Below, in pieces: positions 1-8,250 of a stretch of 34,712 bases of DNA (positions are counted from its first letter, which is position 1; each line of letters begins with the position of its first letter). Below the pieces are notes generated by a model that saw nothing but the letters and a program-made list of their open reading frames with translations, was not told the DNA's origin and searched no databases. Origin of the DNA: an uncultured Phycisphaerales bacterium (lineage in GTDB: Bacteria > Planctomycetota > Phycisphaerae > Phycisphaerales > SM1A02); assembly GCA_946886375.1 (NCBI GenBank), contig CAMPIL010000003.1, positions 1-34,712 of the forward strand, read 5' to 3'. The translations under genes were made by a program, and so were the position numbers.

Positions 1-1311
1 GCGCAGGCAGCGGTCGTCCCACGGCAGGCCGCAGAACTCAATGATCTTTCGCGTCATCGCTTCCTGATCGGCGACGAGGTCTTCGTACCGCACCTGCAGC
101 ATGGGCAGGTCCAGCGTCGCAAGCCAATGACGGCGAAGCAGCATGTGAAGTTCATACGTCACGCCCAGCAGCCGCAGGTCGGTGGCGTAGGCGTGCCGCT
201 TGCGAATGTCCTCGCAATAGCACGAGAGGCAATTGTCGATCGGATCGCGCGTGCAGAAGATCACGGCGGCCTGCGGCGCGATCAGGTTGATCAGCCCCAG
301 GTTGTAGATCGTCGCCATGTTCTTGTCCACGATGCGCTCGGCCTTGCCTCCCAGCCCCGCCAGATGCTCGATGTACTCCCGGCCCAGGCGATCGACGTCG
401 TTCTGATCGATGTCGGCGGCGCAATCGGGGTACACCTTCGTGCTGCCGATCTCGAGGTTCAATCGCGAAGTGAGGTGCGAGATGTAGGTCAATTCACCTG
501 CGCCGTGGGCGCGGGGATGGGCGCAGATGATCCGCTCGACGAGGGTGGTTCCGGAGCGCGGCCGGGAGGTGACAAGCACCGGCAGGCGCGAGCCGTGCCG
601 GGCCCGCGGCAGCCGCTTCATCGCGGCGGGTGAAAAGGTCTTGATCAGCCGCTTGTAGTACTCGACGACGTTGGGGAGGTCGTAGGGCTGCCTGCTGGCG
701 AGATTGCCTTGCGTGTAGGCCTCGAAGGCGCGGTCGTATTCCTTGAGTTTCTCGTAGGCCTTGCCAAGGTCGAAGAAGAGATCGGGCGTGGCGTCGGGCT
801 TGGCGTGTTTGAGCAGCGCGGCGACGGCGAGGTCCGGCCGCTTGGCACGCAACTCCAGCGTCGCATGGACCTGCGCCATCCAGGGGTTTTCGCGCCCGGC
901 ATCGATGAAGGGCTGCAGGACCTGCCGCGATTCATCGAACTGGCCCTGCATTTCATGCGTGAGGGCGAGGCCGGCCACGGCGTCGAGGCAGTTGGGATCG
1001 ACGCGCATCGCCTTCTTGTACAGCGAGGCGGCCTCGGTGAGATCGCCCCGGCCCATCAGCCGCGTGGCCAGCGTGAGCAGGTACAGCACGGAGCGCGGCT
1101 TGATCGCCACGCATCGCCTGAGGTGCGCGATGCACTGGTCGTACTGGGCCAGGTCGTTGCACGCCTCGGCGAGCAGGAACAGCAGGTCGGGGTTCTTCTT
1201 GTCCTGCGCGAGCAGGTGCTCGCAGATCGACTTGGCTTCCGGCGCATTGGCGCTGGCCAGGCATTGCTGCACGCGGCGGATGAGGACCTGTTGGTTCAAC
1301 GTCGTCATGCG
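1..1311 (-). CDS. TPR-repeat sulfotransferase (3' end beyond window)
   Basis: The open frame runs from an ATG at 1311 to the left edge without a stop, so at least 437 residues are present and the C-terminus is missing. The N-terminal half is a chain of TPR-like helical repeats (for example a segment 'DLFFDLGKAYEKLKEYDRAF'). It is followed by a sulfotransferase domain whose PAPS 5'-phosphosulfate loop reads RPRSGTTLVERII; a later CTRDPIDNCLS segment matches the 3'-phosphate-binding region. The family moves sulfate from PAPS to a sugar, protein tyrosine or other acceptor; the acceptor cannot be read from sequence. The start was chosen because MTTLNQQV..., followed by a QQCL motif, aligns with the N-terminus of the neighbouring paralogue; no convincing Shine-Dalgarno is visible. 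It lies 52 nt downstream of that paralogue on the same strand, so the pair probably arose by tandem duplication and may be cotranscribed. Confidence 0.9.
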
Positions 1312-1363
1312 AGGAGCGGCGCGGGGGGGGAGTAAAAAGCAGGGCAAATCAGGGCAAATACGG

Positions 1364-2902
1364 TCAGGCCAGGTCGGGCATCGGACCAGGATCGTAGTCC
1401 ACGTGCAGTTCGGCAGCGATCTCAATCGCCAATCGCCGTCCGTGCTCAAGCCCTTCGCAGAGCGGTGCAAGTCGGTGGGCGAAGTTGCGGGCCCGGCCGA
1501 CGGAGGTGGTGTAGATCGGCTTGCGCACCTGATCGTAACTGAGCGTTTGCGCCGGCGCGACGCCCCGGGCCTGATCCTTGCTTTCGTAATACTTCAGGCA
1601 TTGATCATTCCAAGGCAGGCCGCAGAATTCAATGACGCGGCGCGAGACGGCGTCCTGGTCGGCGATGGTGTCTTCGTACCTGACCTGCATGGTGGGCATG
1701 TCGAGCACGCGCAGCCAGTGCTGGCGCAGCAGTTCGGTCAAGTGATGCGTCACGCCGATGCTGTGCAGATCGGCCGAGTAGGTGTTCTGCGCGGAGAATC
1801 GCTCGGCGAAGATGGAAAAGCCGCAGTCGATCGGATCGCGATCGCACAGGATGGCCGCGGCGTTGGGCACCAGCAGGTTGACGAATCCCATCTGCGTGAC
1901 GTTGCCCATGTTCTTGTCCACCAGGCGCGCAGCGCGCGGGCCGAGCCGCTTGAGGTGCTCGATGTATTCGGCGCCCAGGCGGTCCACATCGTTCTGATCC
2001 ATGTCGAGCGCGGATTCGGGAAACACGCTGGTCGAGCCGATTTCCAGTGAAAGGCGCACGGTGAGATTGGAGAGGTAATTCAGTTCGCCGCCTTCGTGGG
2101 CCTGGGGATGCGCCGCGATGATGCGGCCCACGAGGGTGGTGCCGGAGCGCGGCCGCCCGGTGACGATGACGGGCAGGCGCGAGCCGTGCCTGGCGCGGGG
2201 CATCTTGCGCAGGTTGGCCGCAGAGAACGTGCGCAGCATGCTCAGGGTGTATTGGCGCTGGGCCTCGAGGTCGAACCGGCGCGGCTCGGCCTGGTTGCCC
2301 TTGACGTAGGCGTCAAACGCGCGATCGAAATCCTTGAGTTGTTCGTAGGCTTTTCCAAGCGTGAAGAAGAAGCGCGGCGGAGCGTTCGCGCTTTCAACGT
2401 GCCGGGCGAGCACGGCGACGGCGCGCTCCGGCCGCTTCAACTTGAGGTCCAGCGTGGCCTGAATCACCGCAAGGGCGGGATCTTCACGGCCGGCGTCGAT
2501 GATCGGCTTGAGAAGTTGCTCGGCGGCGGCATCATCGCCGGAACGCTCGTAGGCCGTCGCCATGCCTTGGATGGCTTCGGCATTTCCCGGCGAAGTGCGC
2601 AGGGCTTTCTGAAAGGTCTTGATTGCTTCGCGGTATTGTCCGGCCCGGGCCAGGGCCTGGGCCAGGTTGAGTTGAATGTCCAGCGATTTGGGCTGCAGCG
2701 CCGCGGCCTTGCGAAACAGCGCGAGGCCAGAATCGATTTCCCCCGATTGCATCTCCGCCTGCCCGAGCAAAGAAAGCGCGTGAACGTTCTTCTTGTTCTT
2801 GGCGAGGATACCCTCGCAGATCAGCCGCGCGTCGCCGACGTTGTTGTTCAGCAGACACTGCGCGGCCCGGTGAAGCGAAACCTGTTCCTGGAGTTGATTC
2901 AT
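1364..2902 (-). CDS. TPR-repeat sulfotransferase
   Basis: A 512-residue protein. Residues about 1-220 form TPR-like repeats (A/G-x-x-Y motifs such as TLGKAYEQLKDFDRAFDAYV). Residues about 240-500 form a sulfotransferase domain: the PAPS 5'-phosphosulfate loop GRPRSGTTLVGR lies at about 249-260, and CDRDPIDCGFSIF further on is the likely 3'-phosphate site. No signal peptide is evident, so a cytoplasmic or membrane-peripheral role is likely. The frame stays open upstream to 3043, but ATG 2902 (MNQLQEQVSLHRAAQCLL) is preferred because it matches the start of the paralogue at 1311 and because the upstream 47 codons look non-coding. The acceptor is unknown. The ATP sulfurylase at 31591 would feed the same sulfate-activation pathway. 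Family call is firm, substrate is not. Confidence 0.92.
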   Translation of the reverse strand: MNQLQEQVSLHRAAQCLLNNNVGDARLICEGILAKNKKNVHALSLLGQAEMQSGEIDSGLALFRKAAALQPKSLDIQLNLAQALARAGQYREAIKTFQKALRTSPGNAEAIQGMATAYERSGDDAAAEQLLKPIIDAGREDPALAVIQATLDLKLKRPERAVAVLARHVESANAPPRFFFTLGKAYEQLKDFDRAFDAYVKGNQAEPRRFDLEAQRQYTLSMLRTFSAANLRKMPRARHGSRLPVIVTGRPRSGTTLVGRIIAAHPQAHEGGELNYLSNLTVRLSLEIGSTSVFPESALDMDQNDVDRLGAEYIEHLKRLGPRAARLVDKNMGNVTQMGFVNLLVPNAAAILCDRDPIDCGFSIFAERFSAQNTYSADLHSIGVTHHLTELLRQHWLRVLDMPTMQVRYEDTIADQDAVSRRVIEFCGLPWNDQCLKYYESKDQARGVAPAQTLSYDQVRKPIYTTSVGRARNFAHRLAPLCEGLEHGRRLAIEIAAELHVDYDPGPMPDLA

Positions 2903-3125
2903 GTGGAGTGAAGGATGGGAAACGGCCCAAGGTGAGCCGCAGGCGCACGCGTCAGTGCCGCATCGGTTGATGATTGTTTCGGACCGCACATGATCATCGG
3001 ATGATTTCTGCTGGAATGCCCGAGTTTCGGGGGAAAGCGGCATTTTATTCTGTATGCCGGGAGATTTCTGCGGCTGGGAAAAACATCGATATTAGAAATC
3101 CCGCCGCTCTGGCGCATCCACCTGG

Positions 3126-3134
3126 TGGTATATT
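3126..3134 (+). promoter_or_regulatory. candidate extended -10 promoter
   Basis: TGGTATATT at 3126-3134 is an extended -10 element (TGn plus TATATT). No good -35 hexamer lies 16-18 nt upstream. It would start transcription about 40 nt before the ATG at 3181, which supports that start over upstream ones. Inference from motif only. Confidence 0.4.
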
Positions 3135-3180
3135 CAACATAGAGTTTGCAGCGGCCCATATCCGTTGGTGGAGCAGTGAG

Positions 3181-4158
3181 ATGCGCGCACGACAGAGATC
3201 GGCAATGGCGAGATTCCTGATGTGCAGCGCGGCGATGCTGGCTTTCATCAGCGGAAACGCCGCGGCCGAATTCAGCGGCATCGGGTTGGTACTCCACAAC
3301 ACCATCGATACGCCGGACGGCCCAAGAAATGTTTACAGGCTGTACGCATGGTTTGATCATCCCGATGACGAATTGATGTATTGGGGCAACCCTGGCGCCC
3401 CAGCGACCACGATCATTCGCTCGACGTGCAATGGGGGATGGAACACTGCTGGCGATTTCTTCAACCCCAGCAGCGCCGTTCTCGCTCCATCGCAGGCGGA
3501 TATTGATGCGAACCCCCTTGTCCAGTGGGACACCTTCGCGACAATCGGTGTGGGCATTGCCGAGCAAGGCAGCGGGCCTCCCGAGGCGCCCGACACGACA
3601 TCCATCATCGGGCCCGATTTTTCAGATTTCATCACTGGCAATGAATTCACGACGACCGAAATCGCATTCCTGGCGGGCAGCGGGGAGCAGGCTCGCGCCG
3701 GTTATCTCGGCGACGGCGATCCGTATCATCGCGTGCTGATGATGCAATTGACGCTTCCGCCGGGCGACGGCGTTGCGTACAAGATCGGATGGATTGGTTG
3801 GCGATCAGGCGTGGACGGGAATACCCACTCCGTTCTCGATGTATCCAACATGTTTTTCCTTGCGCCGTTTGGGCGGTGCTGTACCCCTTCCGACACTTGC
3901 GTCTACACATCAAACTACTCATGCAGTGTGCTCGGCGGCACGTTCATCGGATGTCAGCCGTGTTTGAATTGCCCGCCGAATTGCCTGGCCGACATCGCAC
4001 CGGCAGGCGGCGACGGTTCGGTGAATGTGAACGATCTGCTGCAGGTCATCAACAATTGGGGACCGTGCCAGGGATGTCCGGCGGACATCGTTTCCGACGG
4101 CAGCGTGAATCTGAGCGACCTGCTGGCCGTGATCGATGACTGGGGGCTGTGCGAGTGA
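3181..4158 (+). CDS. secreted protein with C-terminal dockerin-like repeats
   Basis: A 325-residue protein that starts with a signal peptide (basic MRARQRSAMAR, a hydrophobic stretch, then a likely cut after SGNAAA). The central region, about 40-240, is not one I recognise; it is rich in G, P and aromatic residues, as in extracellular beta-sandwich proteins. A Cys-rich stretch follows (GRCCTPSDTCVY..., then CPPNC). The last 55 residues hold two dockerin type I-like calcium-loop repeats: GDGSVNVNDLLQVINNWG and SDGSVNLSDLLAVIDDWG. Such tails are common on planctomycete secreted proteins and are thought to mediate calcium-dependent surface or protein contacts, though no cohesin partner is visible here. 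The frame is open upstream to 2974, but ATG 3181 has a GGTGGAG ribosome site about 8 nt before it and a candidate -10 at 3129. The gene is divergent from the sulfotransferases and convergent with rho. Confidence 0.85.
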   Translation: MRARQRSAMARFLMCSAAMLAFISGNAAAEFSGIGLVLHNTIDTPDGPRNVYRLYAWFDHPDDELMYWGNPGAPATTIIRSTCNGGWNTAGDFFNPSSAVLAPSQADIDANPLVQWDTFATIGVGIAEQGSGPPEAPDTTSIIGPDFSDFITGNEFTTTEIAFLAGSGEQARAGYLGDGDPYHRVLMMQLTLPPGDGVAYKIGWIGWRSGVDGNTHSVLDVSNMFFLAPFGRCCTPSDTCVYTSNYSCSVLGGTFIGCQPCLNCPPNCLADIAPAGGDGSVNVNDLLQVINNWGPCQGCPADIVSDGSVNLSDLLAVIDDWGLCE

Positions 4159-4170
4159 GGTGATCGTCAT

Positions 4171-4190
4171 GCCGCCGAAAAATTGCGGCG
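4171..4190. terminator. short hairpin between convergent genes
   Basis: CGCCG (4173-4177) and CGGCG (4186-4190) can pair around an AAAAATTG loop in the 37-nt gap between the convergent dockerin-like gene and rho. TGATC and GATCA flank it as a second weak arm. There is no clear U-tract, so it is only a weak bidirectional terminator candidate. Confidence 0.3.
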
Positions 4191-4195
4191 ATTGA

Positions 4196-5323
4196 TCAGC
4201 CCTTCACCAATTCCTCGTTCGTCGGCACGCGCTTGAGGGCGGCGAGCAACTGCTCGATCTGCTGCGGCGGCTTCATCGTCATCAATCGGCGGCGAAGCGC
4301 GGTGACCGTCTTGAGTTCCTGCTCGGTCATCAGCAGGTGCTCCTTGCGCGTGCCTGAGGCGGCGAGATTGATCGCGGGGAACAGGCGCTGCTCGGAGATG
4401 GAGCGATCGAGGATCAACTCCATGTTTCCCGTGCCTTTGAATTCCTCGAAGATGATCTGGTCGGCGCGCGAGCCGGTGTCCACCAGGCAGGAGGCGATGA
4501 TGGTGAGCGATCCGCCTTCCTCGGCCTTGCGGGCTGCGCCGAAGAGTTGCTTGGGAACTTCCATCGCGCGGGAGTCCAGGCCGCCGGACATGGTTCGCCC
4601 GCCGCTGCCGTACCGCCTCGAATTGTTGAAAGCGCGGCCCAATCGGGTGATGCTGTCCAGCAGCACGACGACATCCTTGCCGGCCTCGAGCATGCGCTTG
4701 GCGCGTTCGATGGCGAGGATTCCCAGGCTGATGTGGCGATCGACGTCTTGATCGTTGGATGACGCGAGCACTTGTGCCGGGACGTTGCGTTTGAAGTCTG
4801 TGACTTCCTCGGGCCGTTCATCGATGAGCAGCGCGACGAGTTCAACTTCCGGGTGATTGCGCTTGATGCCGTAGGCGATGTTCTGCAGCAGCACGGTTTT
4901 GCCTGCCTTGGGCGGGGCGACGATCAAGCCGCGCGTGCCGTAACCGATGGGGCAGAACAGGTCGATGAGCCGGCATGCGGGCGGGCAGCCGGGGTACTCA
5001 AGGCTCATGCGCGGCTGGGGGTCCAGCGGGGTGAGGTCTTCAAACCGCTTGCGCGTGGCGTATTGCTCGGGGGGAAGGCCTTCGATGGCGACGACCTCTT
5101 CGACGACGGGTCGCGCAAGGCGCGGCTTCTTGCCGCGGCGGCGGCGCGGGCGCCGCTCGACCACGTTCACGGTGAGGCGCTGTCCCTGGCGCAGCGGATA
5201 GCGCTGGCCAAGTTCGATGGGAACGAATGGATCGCTGTGGCCTTCGACAAGGCCGTTGTCCAGTTGCCTGATTCGACCCTCGGCGCCATTGGGCAACTCG
5301 AGAATCCCACTGAGTGTTGTCAT
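4196..5323 (-). CDS. rho: transcription termination factor Rho (short form)
   Basis: A 375-residue RecA-type RNA-DNA helicase that would end transcription by threading RNA through a hexameric ring. Visible motifs: Walker A PPKAGKT at about 137-143; LIDERPEEVTDF at about 166-177; Walker B VVVLLDSITRLGRAFNN at about 218-234; Q-loop region SGGLDSRAMEVPKQLFGAA; R-loop EEFKGTGNMEL; arginine-finger segment SGTRKEHLL (R326). The C-terminal two-thirds is clearly Rho. The protein is shorter than the usual ~420 residues: the helical Rho N-terminal domain is absent, and the OB/cold-shock part (about 5-55) begins almost at once with GILELPNGAEGRIRQ, where the usual GFGFLR-type aromatic RNP1 is replaced. 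A basic linker RRPRRRRGKK follows at about 57-66. ATG 5323 is chosen because it begins right at the OB fold; an upstream in-frame ATG at 5350 adds only nine residues. No strong ribosome site is seen for either. Confidence 0.92.
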   Translation of the reverse strand: MTTLSGILELPNGAEGRIRQLDNGLVEGHSDPFVPIELGQRYPLRQGQRLTVNVVERRPRRRRGKKPRLARPVVEEVVAIEGLPPEQYATRKRFEDLTPLDPQPRMSLEYPGCPPACRLIDLFCPIGYGTRGLIVAPPKAGKTVLLQNIAYGIKRNHPEVELVALLIDERPEEVTDFKRNVPAQVLASSNDQDVDRHISLGILAIERAKRMLEAGKDVVVLLDSITRLGRAFNNSRRYGSGGRTMSGGLDSRAMEVPKQLFGAARKAEEGGSLTIIASCLVDTGSRADQIIFEEFKGTGNMELILDRSISEQRLFPAINLAASGTRKEHLLMTEQELKTVTALRRRLMTMKPPQQIEQLLAALKRVPTNEELVKG

Positions 5324-5553
5324 GATGCGTTCACAAGCAGATCGCGGCAAGGCGTGGCCGCAGGTCTCGCGCGCTTCCGATAGCCCAATCGCTTATCGGT
5401 CCAGCAACTGCTGGATGAGGGAATTGAAGATCATTCCTGAGAGTGGACGGCGTTGGCCCCTTCGAACCAGCACATCCGAAATAAGTAGAGCAGGCAAACC
5501 GTGAGATGTCAAGGAGATTCGCAAAGTTCCGGCGGAAGCCTCAGAAAGCGCAA

Positions 5554-6576
5554 CTACCGGGCTGCAAGCGACACCGCCAGTTGGCCGGCCAGTTGGGCGT
5601 TGCTCAGCAGCAGCGCCAGGTTGGCGTCCAGCGATCGGCCATCGGTCAGCCGCGCGATTTCGGCAAGGACAAACGGCGTTCGCTGCGCGCCGGCGATCTG
5701 CTTCGCCGACGCCGCCGACTCGGCCTGCTGCACCGCGGCTTCAAGTTCATCAGCGCGCATGGCGAATTCCTCCGGCACGGGATTGCACAGCAGAACCCCG
5801 CCAGCCACGTGAAGCGAATCCCAATGCGCCCGGCAGAGTTGCGCAGCGCGCTGGGCATCATCAACGCCAGCGCGCAGCGGAAGCGATGCGTCGCCTGGGC
5901 ATTGGAACTGCGGAAAGCAATCGGTGCGATATCCCACCACCGGAACGCCAAGTGATTCCAGCGTTTCGAGCGTCGCGGGCAGGTCCAGCAGCGACTTGGC
6001 TCCGGAACTGACGACGCAGGCCCGGGTGTTCGCCAGTTGCCGCAGGTCGGCCGAGACATCGGGAACGCGCTGCCAGTTGCGATGCACCCCGCCGATGCCG
6101 CCGGTGGCGAAGACTGAAGGATTGGCGCTGGACGAATGGCGATGCACCACGGCGATTGCGGCCAACGTGGCGGACACCGTAACGCCGGCCGTGCCGCCTG
6201 CGGTCATGATCGAGGCAAGATCGGTGACGGATGCCTTGCCCGCGCACTTGTCGGTGGCGAGCATGACCAGTTCATCATCGTGCAGGCCGATGCAGAGGTC
6301 GCCTTCGATGATGGCGATGGTTGCGGGAACCGCGCCGGCGTTGCGGACAGCGCGCTCCATCGCGCAGGCAAGTTCAAGATTGACCGGGTCCTCCCACGCC
6401 CAATCGGTCAGCCCTGTGAATCGCTGGAATGATTCTTCCATCGTGCGCAAAATCGAAGCGGCAGGCAACGGCTCGTGCGGCAGGCCTGCGGTGATGACCG
6501 CACTTTCCAGCGCGACCACCGGCGCGCCATCGCGCAGCGCGTCTTCAACTTCTGAATGGATGCGGATGGTGTGCAT
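5554..6576 (-). CDS. psuG: pseudouridine-5'-phosphate glycosidase
   Basis: A 340-residue enzyme of the PsuG/indigoidine-synthase-A-like family. It reversibly cleaves the C-glycosidic bond of pseudouridine 5'-phosphate to uracil and ribose 5-phosphate, the second step of pseudouridine salvage. Diagnostic segments: VVALESAVITAGLPHE (Glu24), GAVPATIAIIEGDLCIGL (about 81-97), GKASVTDL with Lys113 or 114 in the place of a conserved lysine, VFATGGIGGVHRNW, and CVVSSGAKSLLDLPATLETLESLGVPVVGY, where the lysine of SGAKS (about 194) corresponds to the catalytic Schiff-base lysine. Length matches the family (about 310-340). No pseudouridine kinase (PsuK) neighbour is visible; the gene lies 100 nt downstream of the helicase gene on the same strand and 230 nt upstream of rho. 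An N-terminal ATG fits the family start. Confidence 0.92.
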   Translation of the reverse strand: MHTIRIHSEVEDALRDGAPVVALESAVITAGLPHEPLPAASILRTMEESFQRFTGLTDWAWEDPVNLELACAMERAVRNAGAVPATIAIIEGDLCIGLHDDELVMLATDKCAGKASVTDLASIMTAGGTAGVTVSATLAAIAVVHRHSSSANPSVFATGGIGGVHRNWQRVPDVSADLRQLANTRACVVSSGAKSLLDLPATLETLESLGVPVVGYRTDCFPQFQCPGDASLPLRAGVDDAQRAAQLCRAHWDSLHVAGGVLLCNPVPEEFAMRADELEAAVQQAESAASAKQIAGAQRTPFVLAEIARLTDGRSLDANLALLLSNAQLAGQLAVSLAAR

Positions 6577-6676
6577 GAACCAGAAAGCATAGAGCAGAAA
6601 TCACCAACGCAGACAGCGATTCATGGGCTCGGGGAATCGCGGCTCTATGATTCTTGTTTTCTGCTCGATCCTGTTT

Positions 6677-8023
6677 CTAACCCCCGCGGCGGGAGCGCAC
6701 GCGGCCGCCAAGCCCGCGGCTGGGCCGCGCTGACGGAACCAATCCCCCCGGGAACTTGCTCGGATCGCGATCGCCCATCAGCGCGGGCGGCGGGGGAGCG
6801 GTCCGGCTTTGCTCGGCTCGAATGCGATCGGCACGTTCGATTGCTCTCTGACGCGCGGCTTCAATCTCCGGCGGGACCGGCCCAGGCTGGAAATCAGAGA
6901 ACTCCTCCTGCGGAATCTCCACGTTGGTCAGTTGCTCAATCGCGGTGAGCAGGTCGCCTTGATCCGGCGTGACGAACGACCACGCAATGCCGTCGCGCCC
7001 GGCTCTCGCCGTGCGGCCGATGCGGTGAACGTACACCTCCGGGTCCTCCGGCAGGTCGTAGTTGATCACGTGCGTGATGTCGTCCACATCCAGGCCACGC
7101 GCGGCAAGATCGCTGGCGACCAGCACGCTCAACTGGCCTTCGCGGAGTTTCTGCATCACCCGGTTTCGCTTGCCCTGGTACATGTCGCCGTGCATGGCAT
7201 GGGCGTCAATCTCGTGCCGCTTGAGGTATTCCGCAAGTGCGTCCACCGTCTGCTTGGTGCGGCAGAACACCAGCGTCAGCGCGGGGTCTCCGTGCGTGAG
7301 CAGGTGCACCAGCAGGCGGTTCTTGTCCCAAGGCTGGATCGCGAAGTATTTCTGCTTCACCTGCGAGACCGTCAGGCTCTTTGACTCCGCCACCAGCAGC
7401 CGCTCCGGATCGCGCATGTACTGGCGGCCGAGTTTCTCGATCTCAGGCGAAATCGTCGCCGAGACGAAAACCGTCTGATGCGGGTGCTTCATCGTGCCAA
7501 GAATTTTGCGGATGTCTTCGCGGAAGCCGATGTCGAGCATGCGGTCCACTTCGTCCAGCACGGCGACCTTGACCTTGTCGTAGGGCAGCAATCCCCGGCC
7601 GTGCATGTCCATGACTCTTCCGGGGGTGCCCACGATGATGTTGGGCTGCTTCTGAAGTTTGGCGATCTGCACGCTCATCTTCTGCCCGCCGTACACCGGC
7701 ACGGTCTTGACGTTGGTGAACCGGCCCATTTCGCGGAACTCGTGGGTGACCTGAATCGCCAGTTCGCGCGTGGGCACAAGAACAAGACCTGCAAAATGGT
7801 CCTGCTCGCCGATGAGGTCAAGCATGGGCAGCGCGAAGGCTGCGGTCTTCCCCGTGCCGGTCTTGGATTGCCCAAGGATGTCTCGTCCGGTGAGGGCCAG
7901 CGGAATCAGCCGCGCCTGGACAATGGTGGGGTGAAGGAAGCCGTGCTTCTCAACGGCGTCGAGCAGGGGGCGCGAGAGGCCGAGGTCCGCAAAGGTGACT
8001 TGCGTATTGAAAATTTCGTTCAT
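6677..8023 (-). CDS. DEAD-box-family ATP-dependent RNA helicase (DEVD variant)
   Basis: A 448-residue SF2 helicase expected to remodel RNA in ribosome assembly, decay or cold adaptation. Motifs in order: Q motif with FADLGLSRPLLDAV and ...PTIVQARLIPLAL (about 11-44); motif I SKTGTGKT (53-60); Ia PTRELAIQ; Ib TPGR; motif II DEVD (about 157-160) instead of the usual DEAD; III SAT; IV LVFCRTK; V ARGLDVDDITHVINYDLP; VI HRIGRTAR. A Pro/Arg/Gly-rich tail follows (about 400-448, ending GGRVRSRRGG), typical of an RNA-binding extension. ATG 8023 (MNEIFNTQVTFADLGL) gives the standard start just before the Q motif. The frame is open upstream to 8233 with further ATGs, but those 70 codons resemble no helicase extension and would run almost into the start region of the divergent racemase gene. 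Confidence 0.93.
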   Translation of the reverse strand: MNEIFNTQVTFADLGLSRPLLDAVEKHGFLHPTIVQARLIPLALTGRDILGQSKTGTGKTAAFALPMLDLIGEQDHFAGLVLVPTRELAIQVTHEFREMGRFTNVKTVPVYGGQKMSVQIAKLQKQPNIIVGTPGRVMDMHGRGLLPYDKVKVAVLDEVDRMLDIGFREDIRKILGTMKHPHQTVFVSATISPEIEKLGRQYMRDPERLLVAESKSLTVSQVKQKYFAIQPWDKNRLLVHLLTHGDPALTLVFCRTKQTVDALAEYLKRHEIDAHAMHGDMYQGKRNRVMQKLREGQLSVLVASDLAARGLDVDDITHVINYDLPEDPEVYVHRIGRTARAGRDGIAWSFVTPDQGDLLTAIEQLTNVEIPQEEFSDFQPGPVPPEIEAARQRAIERADRIRAEQSRTAPPPPALMGDRDPSKFPGGLVPSARPSRGLGGRVRSRRGG

Positions 8024-8128
8024 GCGGTGAGAACGTCCAATGTCCAGTTCGTCAAGGCCAGTCATCTCCCGCACCGAAATGAAGCAAGAGGGATCGACAA
8101 TCCGTCGTATCCGGCCAGTCATGGTAGG

Positions 8129-8145
8129 ATCGGCATTGTGCCGAT
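8129..8145. promoter_or_regulatory. 7-bp inverted repeat in divergent helicase/alr region
   Basis: ATCGGCA-TTG-TGCCGAT is a perfect 7-bp inverted repeat with a 3-nt centre, sitting in the 227-nt divergent region between the helicase start (8023) and the racemase start (8251). It could be an operator half-site pair or an RNA hairpin in a leader. No further evidence. Confidence 0.35.
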
Positions 8146-8250
8146 ACAAATGAGGTTTCGGATTTGATCGGGGCGCGGAACGTTGCGGCAGGTGCAAGCC
8201 GCTCGGTTTGAGCCAGAGGCACGTCCGGACCATTCACCCCAGCGACACGC

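Noticed and set aside
761..2050. 429-codon open frame on the plus strand
   Set aside because: It is antisense to the two sulfotransferases, which have clear family motifs; long antisense frames are expected in high-GC DNA.
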